Assembly: GCF_016863555.1 (NCBI RefSeq)
Contig: NZ_BOPC01000007.1
Location: 1 to 64,000, forward strand
DNA length: 64,000 bases
DNA from: Micromonospora qiuiae
Lineage (GTDB): Bacteria; Actinomycetota; Actinomycetes; Mycobacteriales; Micromonosporaceae
Direction: 5' to 3'
A program made the translations under genes and the position numbers. This document shows, piece after piece, positions 6,821 to 22,302 of this stretch. Below the pieces are notes generated by a model, which had not been told where the DNA came from, searched no databases, and saw only the letters and a program-made list of their open reading frames with translations. Each line of letters opens with the position of its first letter. Position 1 is the first letter of the stretch.

Positions 6821-9459
6821 TCCTGCCCGTCGGAGGTGTGCCCGTCCCGGGCGAACGGCACGATCAGTTTGACCCGCTGGTCGTGCCGGTCGACCAACAG
6901 TGCCCGGTCGGCACGGGGGGTGTACGCCAGGTCGTGCACGCCCAGGTGCAGGCCCAGGTCGGCGCCGGGCACGTTCAACGCGATCAGGCAGGCGACGTCG
7001 TCGCGGTTCTGCGTACCGCCGAGGTCGTCGGCGAGCCGGCGCAGCCCGCGCCACCAGCCGAGCAGGTGCACCCCGTGGCCGGGGCCCTGTCGCAGCAGGG
7101 TGCGCAGGTCGTCGTGGCCGGAGCGGAACGTCGTGGGATCGGTCTCGGCGAGCAGCCCGGCGGCGGCGTCCATCCCGAAGACCACCAGGTAGGTACGCCC
7201 CGACGAGTCACCGTCCCCGGCCGTCCCGGCGGATCCCATCCCGGCGGATCCCATCCCGGCGGATCCCGTCCCGGGTGCGCTGGCGGCTCGTCCGGCGGAG
7301 GTGCTGGCGAGCAGGCCGAGGTTGGCGCGCAGGGCGACGGCGTCTAGACGCTCGACCAGGTGACCGGCGGCGGCCAGAGCGGCGGCGGTGTCGTCAGCGG
7401 CCGAGTCGGCGGCGGCGACCAGGGGGGCGAGCAGGAAGGCCGCCTCGCCCGGGGCGTGCTGCCGGGCCAGGCTCAGCGCCGCGGCGCGCAGCACCTCGGC
7501 GCCGACGGCGGAGGTGCCCACCGCGGCCAGGTGCCGGCCGGGGGCGGTGTCCATGATGAACAGCGCGCTGGTGCCGTCCACGTCGACCGTCCGGCCGACC
7601 AGCGCGAGGGGACGCCGGCCGCCGGGACGCAGCCCGGTGAAGGTGGAGTCGTCCTCGACGCGGGCGGTGTCGTACCCCCGGAACACCGACGGCGGCCGGG
7701 ACCCGGCCGGGCGGGCCTGCCACAGCTCGTGCCGCAGCCGGGCCAGCTCACCGGCGGAGGCGGAGGCGTCCGGGAAGCGGATCACGGTGTTCGCGCCGGA
7801 CGCGCCGGCGGCGGTGTTGACCACGGCGGAGCCGACCGGCAGGGTCGCCGCCGCGTCGTTGAGCTGGTCGAGCACTCCCCCGCCGCCGGGCAGCGCCACC
7901 CGCAACGCGAACTGACCGAAGACCGCCTCGGCGCGACCGTAGAGCGCTTCGATGCCCGTCGTGCTCTGGCTGGCGAGCACCAGGTGTACGCCGTACGAGC
8001 GGCCCTTGCGGGCCAACTCCTCCAGCAGGTTCACCGATTCGCGGGCGATCGGGTCGTTGCCGGCGAGCAGCACCTGGAACTCGTCGATCACCGCGACGAT
8101 GCGAGGCACGGCGGTGTCGGCGGGCAGGTCGGCGAGTTTGGTGACGCCGTGGCGCTTGAGCGCGGTGGCCCGCCGGTTCAGTTCCCGACGCAGTTCGCGC
8201 AGCACGGCCACGCCGTACTCGCGGTCGCTCTCGATGCCGACGGCGCGGGCGTGCGGCAGCCAGGACGGGTCCCGGCCGGTGGGGACGAACTCGGTGAAGC
8301 TCACGCCCTCCTTGAAGTCGAGCAGGTAGAGCTGCAGCTCGGCCGGCGAATAGCGGGCGGCCAGTCCGTAGAGGACGTCGAGCAGGAACACCGTCTTGCC
8401 GGCACCGGTCCGCCCCCCGATCAGCCAGTGTGGTGTGGCGTCGTCGAACGCCATGGCGAAGGTGTCCCGTTCGGCCCGGCCCACCACGGTACGCAGCCCG
8501 GCGCGGGCCGAGCCGGCCCAGCGCTTCCCCGGCAGCAGGTCGGCGAAGTCGACCGTGCCGCCGCGCCGCGCGGCCTGCCCGAGATGTTGAGCTAGGGCGG
8601 CGACCGAGGCCGGCGGCGGGTCGCCGTCGAGCAGCACCGGCGCGGCGAGACCGCTGCCGTCGGTGCTGAACGGCGCGGTGGGCGGGTCGCTGACGTGGGC
8701 GTGGCGGTTGGTCAACCGCAGCATGGTGGTGGCCCCCAACCGGGGAGCCGGATCGGTGGCGGCGCCCGGCCGGGAAGCCGGCTCGCCGGACGGCCAACCG
8801 GCGAGCAGGACGCAGACCGCCGCCGCCGGACCGGCGTGGGTCAGCGCGGCGAGGCGGGCCGCCTCCCGGGGCGGCGGCGTGGCGGTGGCGACCAGCACCA
8901 GGAGTTCCTGGTCCGGGCGGTCGGCCTGGTGGGCAGCGCGGGCGTGCCGTTCCGCCGCGTCGAGCACGGCGACGACCTCCGCCTCGGTCGTGGCCGGAGC
9001 GTCGATGACGCCCGTGTCGAGCAGCGGGCGCAGCGGTCCGAAGGCGGCGCCGAGCGCGGCGGTGTCCAGCCCGACCACCCGTACGCCGCCGGGTGGCGCG
9101 ATGGCCAGCAGCCGCAGCACCAGGGCCCGCAGCAGCGCCGCCACCGCCGGTTCGCGGCCGTCGGCGTCGATCGCCAGGTGGTGCCCGCCGCCGAGCGGGA
9201 GCAGGACGGGGAATCCGCCGCCGGTGGTGACGGCGGCGCCCACGCGTACCGGCACCGGCTGACGAGCCAGCGGAGTGTTCGGGACCGGCGTGGCCAGCGC
9301 GTCGCCCACCCGGGCCAGCCGCGCGATGATCTCGGGGTCGGGGTCCGGGGTGTCCGGGACGCCGGCCGAGCGCAACGCCGCGCGGGCCGCGTCGAGGTGT
9401 GCCCGGGCCGCGTGATGAGCGGCGATCGCATGCCCGTACGTCGACGCGAGCCTGCCCAA
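6817..9459 (-). CDS. FtsK/SpoIIIE-family ATPase
   Basis: 880 residues with one FtsK/SpoIIIE motor domain in the middle: Walker A GGRTGAGKT near residue 350 and Walker B IVAVIDEFQ near 456, followed by LASQSTTGIEAL. The N-terminal 330 residues contain a second, degenerate Rossmann-like part (VRVVGLDTAALG, then LLVLVATATPPPREAA) with no P-loop. The C-terminal 250 residues likewise look like a degenerate repeat (RPLALVGRTVDVDGTSALFI). There are no membrane helices and no FtsK gamma domain, so it is not the divisome FtsK. The layout resembles EccC/TraB-like pumps that move proteins or DNA. TTG start with GAGGGG 6 bases upstream; no ATG or GTG exists in frame. Coupled to the membrane protein that follows. 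Substrate unknown. Confidence 0.85.
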   Translation of the reverse strand: MGRLASTYGHAIAAHHAARAHLDAARAALRSAGVPDTPDPDPEIIARLARVGDALATPVPNTPLARQPVPVRVGAAVTTGGGFPVLLPLGGGHHLAIDADGREPAVAALLRALVLRLLAIAPPGGVRVVGLDTAALGAAFGPLRPLLDTGVIDAPATTEAEVVAVLDAAERHARAAHQADRPDQELLVLVATATPPPREAARLAALTHAGPAAAVCVLLAGWPSGEPASRPGAATDPAPRLGATTMLRLTNRHAHVSDPPTAPFSTDGSGLAAPVLLDGDPPPASVAALAQHLGQAARRGGTVDFADLLPGKRWAGSARAGLRTVVGRAERDTFAMAFDDATPHWLIGGRTGAGKTVFLLDVLYGLAARYSPAELQLYLLDFKEGVSFTEFVPTGRDPSWLPHARAVGIESDREYGVAVLRELRRELNRRATALKRHGVTKLADLPADTAVPRIVAVIDEFQVLLAGNDPIARESVNLLEELARKGRSYGVHLVLASQSTTGIEALYGRAEAVFGQFALRVALPGGGGVLDQLNDAAATLPVGSAVVNTAAGASGANTVIRFPDASASAGELARLRHELWQARPAGSRPPSVFRGYDTARVEDDSTFTGLRPGGRRPLALVGRTVDVDGTSALFIMDTAPGRHLAAVGTSAVGAEVLRAAALSLARQHAPGEAAFLLAPLVAAADSAADDTAAALAAAGHLVERLDAVALRANLGLLASTSAGRAASAPGTGSAGMGSAGMGSAGTAGDGDSSGRTYLVVFGMDAAAGLLAETDPTTFRSGHDDLRTLLRQGPGHGVHLLGWWRGLRRLADDLGGTQNRDDVACLIALNVPGADLGLHLGVHDLAYTPRADRALLVDRHDQRVKLIVPFARDGHTSDGQE
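7227..7271. repeat. Three 15-bp tandem repeats inside the FtsK-like gene
   Basis: Three head-to-tail copies of CGGCGGATCCCATCC (last copy with one change) encode a Gly-Ser-Ala-Gly-Met type pentapeptide run near residue 730. The copy number is likely to vary between strains; the region is a flexible linker. Confidence 0.75.
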
Positions 9460-9560
9460 CCTCTGCCCCTCACCGCCGAGCGCCGCCTGGTCCGCAGAGA
9501 ACCCTAACGGACGTCCAGGGCACCGGCACAGTCTGACGAGCCCGACGTGTCCGGCGGCCT

Positions 9561-9634
9561 GGTCGACGGGTCAGGGTGCGCGCTGGTCAACCGGTCAGGG
9601 TGCGCGCTCTGGTCGACGGATCAGGGTGCGCGCT
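9561..9634. repeat. Three 24-bp tandem repeats upstream of the FtsK-like gene
   Basis: Units at 9561-9584, 9585-9608 and 9611-9634 share the 3' half TCAGGGTGCGCGCT; the 5' half is GGTCGACGG or GGTCAACCG. A 2-base CT precedes the third. They lie 100-175 bases upstream of the FtsK-like start, between it and repeat copy A. Repeated binding sites or slippage-prone DNA are both possible. Confidence 0.7.
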
Positions 9635-9671
9635 CGCAGGTGGCGGGGCGACCTGGCCGGCGTTGCCACAG

Positions 9672-9751
9672 TGGAACAAGGGTCCCTTGTCAACCGAGAC
9701 TGTTAACAAGGGACCCTTGCTATACACGAGGCGTTAAAAGGGGGCCCTTCC

Positions 9752-9757
<6 letters not shown>
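9672..9757 (-). repeat. Dispersed GGGCCC element, copy A (extended)
   Basis: The core 9702-9757 matches the 58-base elements at 26496, 28814 and 41492: two half-units, each a GTTAA followed by an A/G-rich then CCCTT segment, with the shared middle AGGCGTTAA. Copy A carries an extra upstream half-unit (AACAAGGGTCCCTTGT), giving three. On the minus strand it begins GTGTAAGGAAGG, and this TAA is the stop codon of gltD. Confidence 0.8.
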
Positions 9758-15998
<6,241 letters not shown>

Positions 15999-16191
15999 CG
16001 GGCCTCCTGTCGTCACTCAAGTTCATTCATTGGTCGGGACGACGTTGGCCCTTGATTGGTCTATTGACTCTACGTTAGGGCCCATTTCGCAAGGCCCGGA
16101 CAGATTGATCACACCATCCATATTTCGGGACGCCATTCCCGCGCCCTGGACTCCCGCCGGCAATTGTCGCCGGCTGTTCTCGAGGAAGGTC

Positions 16192-17382
16192 CTAGCTGGA
16201 CGCGGAGGGTGGGCGCCACTGGGTGGCCATGGCGGCGGCGCTGCCCAGCAGGCGGGGGGTGATGGTGCCGAGGGCGGCGTCGCGGGCGCGCAACGCCAGC
16301 CGGCCCCGGGTCCGCAGCACGGCCGACATCCGGCGGGTCTGCCGGACCACGGCCGCCGCGCGGGGCCGTCGCACCCGGTCGTACGCCATCACCGCGTCGG
16401 GCAGCGTCGATTCGCGCAGCAGCGCGGCGAGCGTCGCGGCGTCCTCGAAGGCGAGGCAGGTGCCCTGCCCGAGGTGCGGCGGCATGGCGTGAGCGGCGTC
16501 GCCGAGCAGCACCACCGCACCCGGACCGGTCGGAAAACCGTACGCCCGGGGCAACGGGCGCAGTTCCCGGATCTCCTGCTGCACCAGGTCGGCCGGGTCG
16601 GTGGCGGCCAACAGTTCGTCGACGGGTGCGGGCCAGCCGGCGTACCAGCGGCGCAGCAGCGCCAGCTGCGTCTCGGGCGGCTCGGGTCGGGGCGCACCAG
16701 CGGCGGTCGCCATCCAGTGGATGCCGCCCCGGCTGGACCCCCCGGACGCACCCCGGTCGCCGAGCGAGGCGGCCACGAACCGGTAGCCGGCGCCGAGGAT
16801 CTCCCCACCGACGGGCCCGGGCAGCCTCGGTGCGCGGTACCACGGGATCACCGCCCGCCAGGCGGCACACCCGGAACTGACCAAGGTCGCCTCGGGAGCG
16901 AGCTGCCGACGGATCACGCTGTCGGCGCCGTCGGCGGCGACGATCAGGTCCGCCTCGTAGGTGTGTCGGCCGTCGCCGACCGCCGGGCGTTCGCCCGGCG
17001 CCGCGCGTACCGTCCGCACCGTCACCCCGGTACGTAACTCGACCCGCTCGCCCAGACCCGCGATCAGCGCGTCGTGCAGGTCCTCCCGGTGCACCACGAC
17101 CGGAAGCCGTTCGACCGGGGTCTGTCGCGGCTGCACCAGCCAGTGCCCGTCGGGACGCCGGACACCGCCGTCGGGCAACGGCGTGGCGATCGCGTCCAGG
17201 CCGGCACCAAGATCCAGGCTGCGCAGGGCGCGGACCCCGTTGGGCCAGAGCACCACCGCCGTCGGCTCGGGGCGGATCCGGTCGGCCCGTTCCAGGAGGG
17301 TGACCTGCCAGCCGGATCGGGCCAGCGCACCGGCGACCGCCAGGCCCCCGGGACCACCGCCGACCACCACCGCGGTCCGCAT
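16192..17382 (-). CDS. FAD-dependent monooxygenase
   Basis: 396 residues of the PHBH/UbiH-type flavoprotein class: GGGPGGLAVAGAL dinucleotide motif at residues 7-19, a DG motif in IVAADGADSVIRRQL near 150, and the second FAD motif GDAAHAMPPHLGQGTCLAFE near 280. ATG start with a GAGGGGG site. The substrate cannot be told from the sequence; relatives hydroxylate aromatic or polyketide-like compounds. It starts 13 bases after the lgt stop, so the two may share a transcript, and it ends 190 bases before gltB. Confidence 0.88.
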   Translation of the reverse strand: MRTAVVVGGGPGGLAVAGALARSGWQVTLLERADRIRPEPTAVVLWPNGVRALRSLDLGAGLDAIATPLPDGGVRRPDGHWLVQPRQTPVERLPVVVHREDLHDALIAGLGERVELRTGVTVRTVRAAPGERPAVGDGRHTYEADLIVAADGADSVIRRQLAPEATLVSSGCAAWRAVIPWYRAPRLPGPVGGEILGAGYRFVAASLGDRGASGGSSRGGIHWMATAAGAPRPEPPETQLALLRRWYAGWPAPVDELLAATDPADLVQQEIRELRPLPRAYGFPTGPGAVVLLGDAAHAMPPHLGQGTCLAFEDAATLAALLRESTLPDAVMAYDRVRRPRAAAVVRQTRRMSAVLRTRGRLALRARDAALGTITPRLLGSAAAMATQWRPPSASS

Positions 17383-17395
17383 AGCGCCCCCTCGC

Positions 17396-18565
17396 TCAGC
17401 TGTCGCGATCGGCGGGCCGGCCCGGGCTGGACTCCACCGCGTCGCCGTCGGCGAGCTCACCGGCCGGCTCTGCGTCACCACTGTCGGCGGCCACACCGTC
17501 GCGGGATGCCGGGTCGCCGGCGATACCGGTTCCGGCGTCGCCGGCGACGGCCTCGGGCGGCGCCTCGCCGGTGCTGCGCCAGTGCCGGAACTGCTCCTCG
17601 CTGACCACCCGGTAGCCCTCCGGCGCGGCCGGCTCGGCGCCGGCCCGCCGCGCCGACAGGTCGAGCTGGGAGACGTCGGAGGTGGCCTCCGGCGCGGTGG
17701 CGGTCGGCACGCCGATCGGGATCAGGTACTCGCGCGGCCCACGGACCCGCAGGAAGTAGAGCAACGCGCCGAGGAACACCAGCGCCGCGGTCCAGACATT
17801 GAGGCGTACGCCGAGGATGGTGTTGGCCTCGTCGGTGCGCATCATCTCGATCCAGAACCGGCCTGCGGTGTAGCCCATCACGTAGAGCGCGAACGCCCGA
17901 CCACGGCCGAGACGCAGCTTGCGGTCGAGGAAGAACACCAGCGCCGCGACCCCGACGTTCCACAGCGCCTCGTAGGCGAAGGTCGGGTGGTAGAGCCCCT
18001 CCTCCAGGATCGGCCGGCCCGCCTCGTCGAGCACCGCCTGCCCACCCACCATCCGGTGGATCTCCAACCCCCAGGGCAGGTCGGTCCGGCCGCCGACGAG
18101 CTCGTTGTTGAACCAGTTGCCGAGCCGCCCGATCGCCTGCGCCAGCGGCAGACCCGGCGCCAGCGCGTCGGCGACCACCACGAACGGGATGCCGAGCTGC
18201 CGGGCGGCGAACCAGGCGCCGACCGCGCCCCCGGCGACCGCACCCCAGATGCCCAGCCCACCCTCGTGGATGAAGAAGACCTTGATCGGGTCACCGCCGA
18301 TGCCGAAATATTTCTCCGGTGAGGTGATCACGTGGTAGATCCGGGCACCGATGATGCCGGCCGGCACCGCCCACAGGGCGATGTCCAGCACCGCACCGGG
18401 GGCCACGCCACGCTGGCGCAGTCGCCGTTCGGTGACCCAGCAGGCCACCACGATGCCGGCGAGGATGCACAGGGCGTACGCCCGGAGCGGAATCGGGCCG
18501 AGATGCCATACGGCGGTGCTCGGGCTGGGGATGGCGGCCAGATACATCGGCGAGGCGAGACTCAC
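17396..18565 (-). CDS. lgt: Prolipoprotein diacylglyceryl transferase
   Basis: First enzyme of lipoprotein maturation: moves diacylglycerol from phosphatidylglycerol to the lipobox Cys at the membrane. Seven hydrophobic segments and the Lgt signature GRLGNWFNNELVGG are present, as are HEGGLGIWG and the conserved YHPTFAYE. 389 residues from the GTG at 18565; an ATG at 18547 is possible. The C-terminal 110 residues (after the last membrane segment) are a hydrophilic Ala/Glu/Gly-rich tail, an extension typical of actinomycete Lgt. Lies just downstream of trpA, as in Streptomyces. The next enzyme, LspA, is at 51.8-52.5 kb. Confidence 0.95.
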   Translation of the reverse strand: MSLASPMYLAAIPSPSTAVWHLGPIPLRAYALCILAGIVVACWVTERRLRQRGVAPGAVLDIALWAVPAGIIGARIYHVITSPEKYFGIGGDPIKVFFIHEGGLGIWGAVAGGAVGAWFAARQLGIPFVVVADALAPGLPLAQAIGRLGNWFNNELVGGRTDLPWGLEIHRMVGGQAVLDEAGRPILEEGLYHPTFAYEALWNVGVAALVFFLDRKLRLGRGRAFALYVMGYTAGRFWIEMMRTDEANTILGVRLNVWTAALVFLGALLYFLRVRGPREYLIPIGVPTATAPEATSDVSQLDLSARRAGAEPAAPEGYRVVSEEQFRHWRSTGEAPPEAVAGDAGTGIAGDPASRDGVAADSGDAEPAGELADGDAVESSPGRPADRDS

Positions 18566-18647
18566 GGATGCAAAGGCTACCGCTGTCACCCCCTGAAACG
18601 TCACCCCGGTCCGCCCGCCCTCCCGGCCCCACCCGCACCCATCCCCG

Positions 18648-18717
18648 CGATCTTGCACTTTTCGTCCCGACAAAATTGGACGATCGTCACATAGGTGCGA
18701 CACAAAGTCCATGATCG
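18648..18717. repeat. Imperfect palindrome between trpA and lgt
   Basis: Outer arms CGATCTTGCACTTTTCGTC and the complement of GACACAAAGTCCATGATCG pair at 15 of 19 positions, around a 32-base AT-richer centre (CAAAATTGGACGATCGTCAC). I recall similar GATCTTGCACTTT elements scattered in Micromonospora genomes. Position suggests a terminator for the trp operon ahead of lgt. Confidence 0.55.
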
Positions 18718-18732
18718 GCGTGGGTTCAGGGG

Positions 18733-19536
18733 TCAGCGGGTGGGGTTGCGCACTCCCTCAGCCAGCTCGGCGCTGACCGCGCGCAGGGCGGAGAGGCCGG
18801 CGGCCTGGTCGGGGGCGTCGAGCAGACAACGGATCAGCGCGCTGCCGACGATCACTCCGTCGGCGTACCCGGCGACGGCGGCGGCCTGCGCGCCGGTGCC
18901 GACACCCAGCCCGACGCCGACCGGCAGGTCGGTGACCGCCCGGACCCGGGAGACCAGCACCGGCGCCGACTGCGAAACCTCGCGTCGCGCGCCGGTCACC
19001 CCCATCAGCGCCGTGGCGTAGACGAAACCCCGGCAGTGCGCCACCGTCATCGCCAGCCGGTCGTCGGTGGAGGAGGGCGCGACCAGGAAAGTGCGGTCCA
19101 GCTCGTACGCGTCCGAGGCGGCCAGCCACTCGTCGGCCTCGTCCGGAATCAGATCCGGGGTGACCAGCCCGGTGCCGCCGGCCGCCGCGAGGTCCCGGGC
19201 GAACGCGTCCACGCCGTACTGCTCGATCGGATTCCAGTAGGTCATCGTGACCACCGGCGCGCCGGTGGCCGCGACCTCCTCGACGATCCGCAGCGCGTCC
19301 CGGGTGCGTACGCCACCGGCCAGGGCGATGTCGCTGGCCCGCTGGATCACCGGGCCGTCCATCACCGGATCGGAGTAGGGAATCTCCAACTCGATCACGT
19401 CGACGCCCGCGGAGACCATCGCCTTCATCGCCGCGATGCTGCCCTCGACAGTCGGGAAACCGGCCGGCATGCAGCCGACCAGCACCGCGCGTCCGTCCGT
19501 CCGGGCCTTGTCGAAGACGACCCCGATCCGACTCAT
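18733..19536 (-). CDS. trpA: Tryptophan synthase alpha subunit
   Basis: 267 residues. Cleaves indole-3-glycerol phosphate to indole plus glyceraldehyde 3-phosphate and channels indole to TrpB. The catalytic motif ELEIPYSDPVMDGPVIQ is complete (Glu and Asp acid/base pair), and the phosphate-binding VGLGVGTGAQAAAV and DGVIVGSALI are present. Starts at ATG 6 bases after the trpB stop. Last gene of the trp run; lgt follows after a palindrome. Confidence 0.97.
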   Translation of the reverse strand: MSRIGVVFDKARTDGRAVLVGCMPAGFPTVEGSIAAMKAMVSAGVDVIELEIPYSDPVMDGPVIQRASDIALAGGVRTRDALRIVEEVAATGAPVVTMTYWNPIEQYGVDAFARDLAAAGGTGLVTPDLIPDEADEWLAASDAYELDRTFLVAPSSTDDRLAMTVAHCRGFVYATALMGVTGARREVSQSAPVLVSRVRAVTDLPVGVGLGVGTGAQAAAVAGYADGVIVGSALIRCLLDAPDQAAGLSALRAVSAELAEGVRNPTR

Positions 19537-19541
19537 GGCCG

Positions 19542-20774
19542 TCACTCCTTGTCGAGGATGCCGAAGTACTCGCCGGCGGTGTGTACGTCCTTGTCGCCCC
19601 GGCCGGAGAGGTTGACCACGATGGTGGGCTGCCGGCCCAGCTCGGCGGCGAGCTCTCCGGCGACGGCCAGGGTGCCGGCGAGGGCGTGCGCGCTCTCGAT
19701 CGCGGGAATGATCCCCTCGGTGCGGCACAGCAGCTCGAACGCCGCCATCGCCTCGGCGTCGGTGACCGGCCGGTAGCTGGCCCGGCCGGTGTCGTGCAGC
19801 CAGGCGTGCTCCGGCCCCACCCCCGGGTAGTCCAGCCCGGCGGAGATCGAGTGCGACTCCTGCGTCTGGCCGTCGGCGTCCTGGAGCACGTAGGTGCGGG
19901 TGCCGTGCAGCACGCCGGCGGAGCCGCCGGTGATGCTGGCCGCGTGCCGGCCGGTGGCCACGCCGTCGCCGCCCGCCTCGAAGCCGTAGAGCCGCACCTG
20001 CGGGTCGTCGGTGAAGGCGTGGAAGATGCCCAGCGCGTTGGAACCACCGCCGACGCAGGCGGTGACCGCGTCCGGCAGCGCGCCGGTCAGCTCCAGGCAC
20101 TGCGCCCGCGCCTCGTCGCCGATGCCCCGGACGAAGTCGCGGACCAGCGCCGGGAACGGGTGCGGCCCGGCGGCGGTGCCGATCAGGTAGTGCGTGTCGT
20201 CGACGTTGGCGACCCAGTCCCGCATCGCCTCGTTCATCGCGTCCTTGAGCGTGCGCGAGCCGTTCGTCACCGGTACGACCGTGGCGCCGAGCATCCGCAT
20301 CCGGGCCACGTTCAACGCCTGCCGCTCGGTGTCCACCTGCCCCATGTAGACCACGCAGCCCAGGTCGAACAGAGCGGCGGCGGTGGCGGTCGCGACACCG
20401 TGCTGACCCGCGCCGGTCTCGGCGATCACCCGCTTCTTGCCCATCCGCCGGGTCAGCAGCGCCTGGCCGAGCACGTTGCGCACCTTGTGCGCGCCGGTGT
20501 GGTTGAGGTCCTCCCGCTTGAGCAGCACCCGGGCGCCGGCCCTCGCGGAGAACCGGCGGGCTTCGTACAGCAGCGACGGGGTGCCCGCGTAGTCACGCAG
20601 CAGGGCGGCGAACTCGGCCTGGAACTGCTCGTCGGCCATTGCCGCGCGGTGCGCGGCGGCCAACTCGTCGAGGGCGGCGACCAGCGCCTCCGGCACGAAG
20701 CGACCGCCGAAGCGACCGAAGTGACCGGCCGCGTCGGGGAACCGCGCCGGAGCGGCCAACGCGTCAGCGCTCAT
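19542..20774 (-). CDS. trpB: Tryptophan synthase beta subunit
   Basis: 410 residues. PLP enzyme joining indole and serine. The PLP lysine is in HTGAHKVRN, the conserved glutamate and glycine loop in [11 protein letters not shown], and the phosphate-binding GGGSNALG are all seen. ATG start. Lies between trpC (33-base gap) and trpA (5-base gap) on one transcript. Confidence 0.97.
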   Translation of the reverse strand: MSADALAAPARFPDAAGHFGRFGGRFVPEALVAALDELAAAHRAAMADEQFQAEFAALLRDYAGTPSLLYEARRFSARAGARVLLKREDLNHTGAHKVRNVLGQALLTRRMGKKRVIAETGAGQHGVATATAAALFDLGCVVYMGQVDTERQALNVARMRMLGATVVPVTNGSRTLKDAMNEAMRDWVANVDDTHYLIGTAAGPHPFPALVRDFVRGIGDEARAQCLELTGALPDAVTACVGGGSNALGIFHAFTDDPQVRLYGFEAGGDGVATGRHAASITGGSAGVLHGTRTYVLQDADGQTQESHSISAGLDYPGVGPEHAWLHDTGRASYRPVTDAEAMAAFELLCRTEGIIPAIESAHALAGTLAVAGELAAELGRQPTIVVNLSGRGDKDVHTAGEYFGILDKE

Positions 20775-20807
20775 GCCGGATCCTCTCCTTCCAAGGGCCG
20801 GCGCGGA

Positions 20808-21671
20808 TCAGCGCACCGGACGGGGCGTCGCGGGGTGGTTGCCGGCGTTGACCAGCTCGGCCACCGCCTCGCGGGGGCTCTTCTGGGTGACCAGGCCCTC
20901 GCCGACCAGCACCGCGTCGGCGCCGGCCGAGGCGTACCGGATGAGGTCGTGCGGGCCGCGTACGCCGGACTCGGCGATCTTGACGATGCTGCTCGGCAGA
21001 CCGGGCGCGATCCGCTCGAACGCGGACCGGTCGACCTCGAGGGTACGCAGATCGCGGGCGTTGACCCCGATCACCTGCGCGCCAGCCTCCAGGGCCCGGT
21101 CGGCCTCCTCCTCGTCGTGCACCTCGACCAGCGCGGTCATGCCCAGCGACTCGATCCGCTCCAGCAGGCCGACCAGGGCGTTCTGCTCCAACGCGGCCAC
21201 GATCAGCAGCACCAGGTCGGCGCCGTACGCGCGGGCCTCGTGCACCTGGTAGCTGGAGACCACGAAGTCCTTGCGTAGCACCGGGACCTTCACCGCAGCC
21301 CGCACGGCCGCGAAATCCTCCAGTGATCCGCCGAACCAGCGCCCCTCGGTGAGCACGCTGATGGCGCGGGCACCGCCGGCAGCGTACTCACCGGCCAACT
21401 CCGCCGGGTCGGCGATCTCGGCCAACTTGCCCTTCGACGGCGAGGCGCGCTTCACCTCGGCGATGACCGCGACGCCCGGCTGACGCAGGGCCGCGTACGC
21501 GTCCAGCGGCGGTGCCGCAGCGGCGGCCAGTTCGCGGATCCGCTCCAGCGGAACCTGCTCCTGCCGCCGGGCCACGTCCTCCCGGACACCGGCCAGGATC
21601 TCGTCGAGCACGCCGAGGGACGCCGTCGTACCGGCCTGGTTCCCCTCCGCGTGCGCATGCTCAGCAGTCAC
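20808..21671 (-). CDS. trpC: Indole-3-glycerol phosphate synthase
   Basis: 287 residues from the GTG at 21671, which has AGGGGAG 8 bases upstream; an ATG at 21698 lacks a ribosome site but has TAGCAT upstream, so a leaderless start there is the alternative. TIM barrel with the catalytic set [23 protein letters not shown] and [11 protein letters not shown]. Works on the product of the TrpF step, which in this organism is expected from PriA (41.5-42.3 kb). The N-terminus carries an extra His/Ala-rich stretch of about 15 residues compared with shorter IGPS proteins. Confidence 0.95.
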   Translation of the reverse strand: MTAEHAHAEGNQAGTTASLGVLDEILAGVREDVARRQEQVPLERIRELAAAAAPPLDAYAALRQPGVAVIAEVKRASPSKGKLAEIADPAELAGEYAAGGARAISVLTEGRWFGGSLEDFAAVRAAVKVPVLRKDFVVSSYQVHEARAYGADLVLLIVAALEQNALVGLLERIESLGMTALVEVHDEEEADRALEAGAQVIGVNARDLRTLEVDRSAFERIAPGLPSSIVKIAESGVRGPHDLIRYASAGADAVLVGEGLVTQKSPREAVAELVNAGNHPATPRPVR

Positions 21672-22050
21672 CAACGGACTCCCCTCTCCGGGCGTCATGG
21701 GCCGATGCTAGGGGGCTCTACCTGGCACCGGGCGGTGGGGGTATGGCGCTCCTCACCAAATGGACTGCGGCATAATGGCCGACTTGCGCGAACGCGTTGT
21801 AACTCTACGTCACCACGCCATCGATAGTCGCCCATACCGAGGCCCGTCCCGCGTCCGCCCGCCGGCAACGTCACGACCGTCGTCGATGCTGTGAGAAAGC
21901 TCAAGGACCAAGGGACCTTCGCCTGCTCACAGGGCTTACCGCAGAGTTGATGAGGCAGTCATCACCAGGAAACCCGAGTCGACCACCATTCTCCTCGGGC
22001 AGACTCAGTCACGCGCCTGCCCCACCACGCCGATCTCCTCCGGAGTGACC
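21672..22050. other. Divergent intergenic region upstream of trpC
   Basis: 379 bases between trpC (minus) and the small gene at 22051 (plus). I looked on both strands for a trp leader peptide with consecutive Trp codons and for a T-box and found neither. CATAAT at 21771-21776 on the plus strand is the best -10-like hexamer, but no -35 fits. A trpC promoter is expected because the preceding gene on the minus strand is separated by the plus-strand gene at 22051. Confidence 0.4.
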
Positions 22051-22302
22051 ATGAGCTCCTCCGCCCCGCAACAAACCATCGGACTCACCACCATCTCGCG
22101 TACCGTCGTATCGCTCGCCGTCGGTGTCGTACACACCCTGGAACGCGCCGTGGTCGGGCCGGATCGGATGCGGACCGCGCAGGGCAACGCCTGGGAGGCC
22201 ATCTGCGCCGACCGGGCCCGCGCCGACCGGCGGGCGGCCCTGGACCGGCTGGTGGCCGAACTCGCCGCGGCCCGGGCCCGCGACCGGCAGCCGGTCAGCT
22301 GA
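22051..22302 (+). CDS. Hypothetical protein, 83 aa
   Basis: ATG at 22051 with CCGGAG upstream; a GTG at 22045 is in frame. An N-terminal hydrophobic stretch (TVVSLAVGVVHTLERAVVG) is followed by an Arg/Ala-rich helix (RARADRRAALDRLVAEL). I do not recognise it. Its 3' end overlaps the end of the opposing trpM-like gene by 8 bases. It interrupts the trp run by lying between trpM and trpC on the other strand. Confidence 0.6.
   Translation: MSSSAPQQTIGLTTISRTVVSLAVGVVHTLERAVVGPDRMRTAQGNAWEAICADRARADRRAALDRLVAELAAARARDRQPVS

Noticed and set aside
7360-8595. 411-codon plus-strand frame opposite the FtsK-like gene
   Set aside because: Antisense shadow; Gly/Arg/Val-rich, without start signals, while the opposite strand encodes clear Walker motifs.
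9561-9634. CRISPR-like array
   Set aside because: Units are directly adjacent 24-mers without spacers; a simple tandem repeat. No cas genes in the window.
21672-22050. Trp attenuator or T-box upstream of trpC
   Set aside because: No run of Trp codons in a short leader and no T-box motifs found on either strand.
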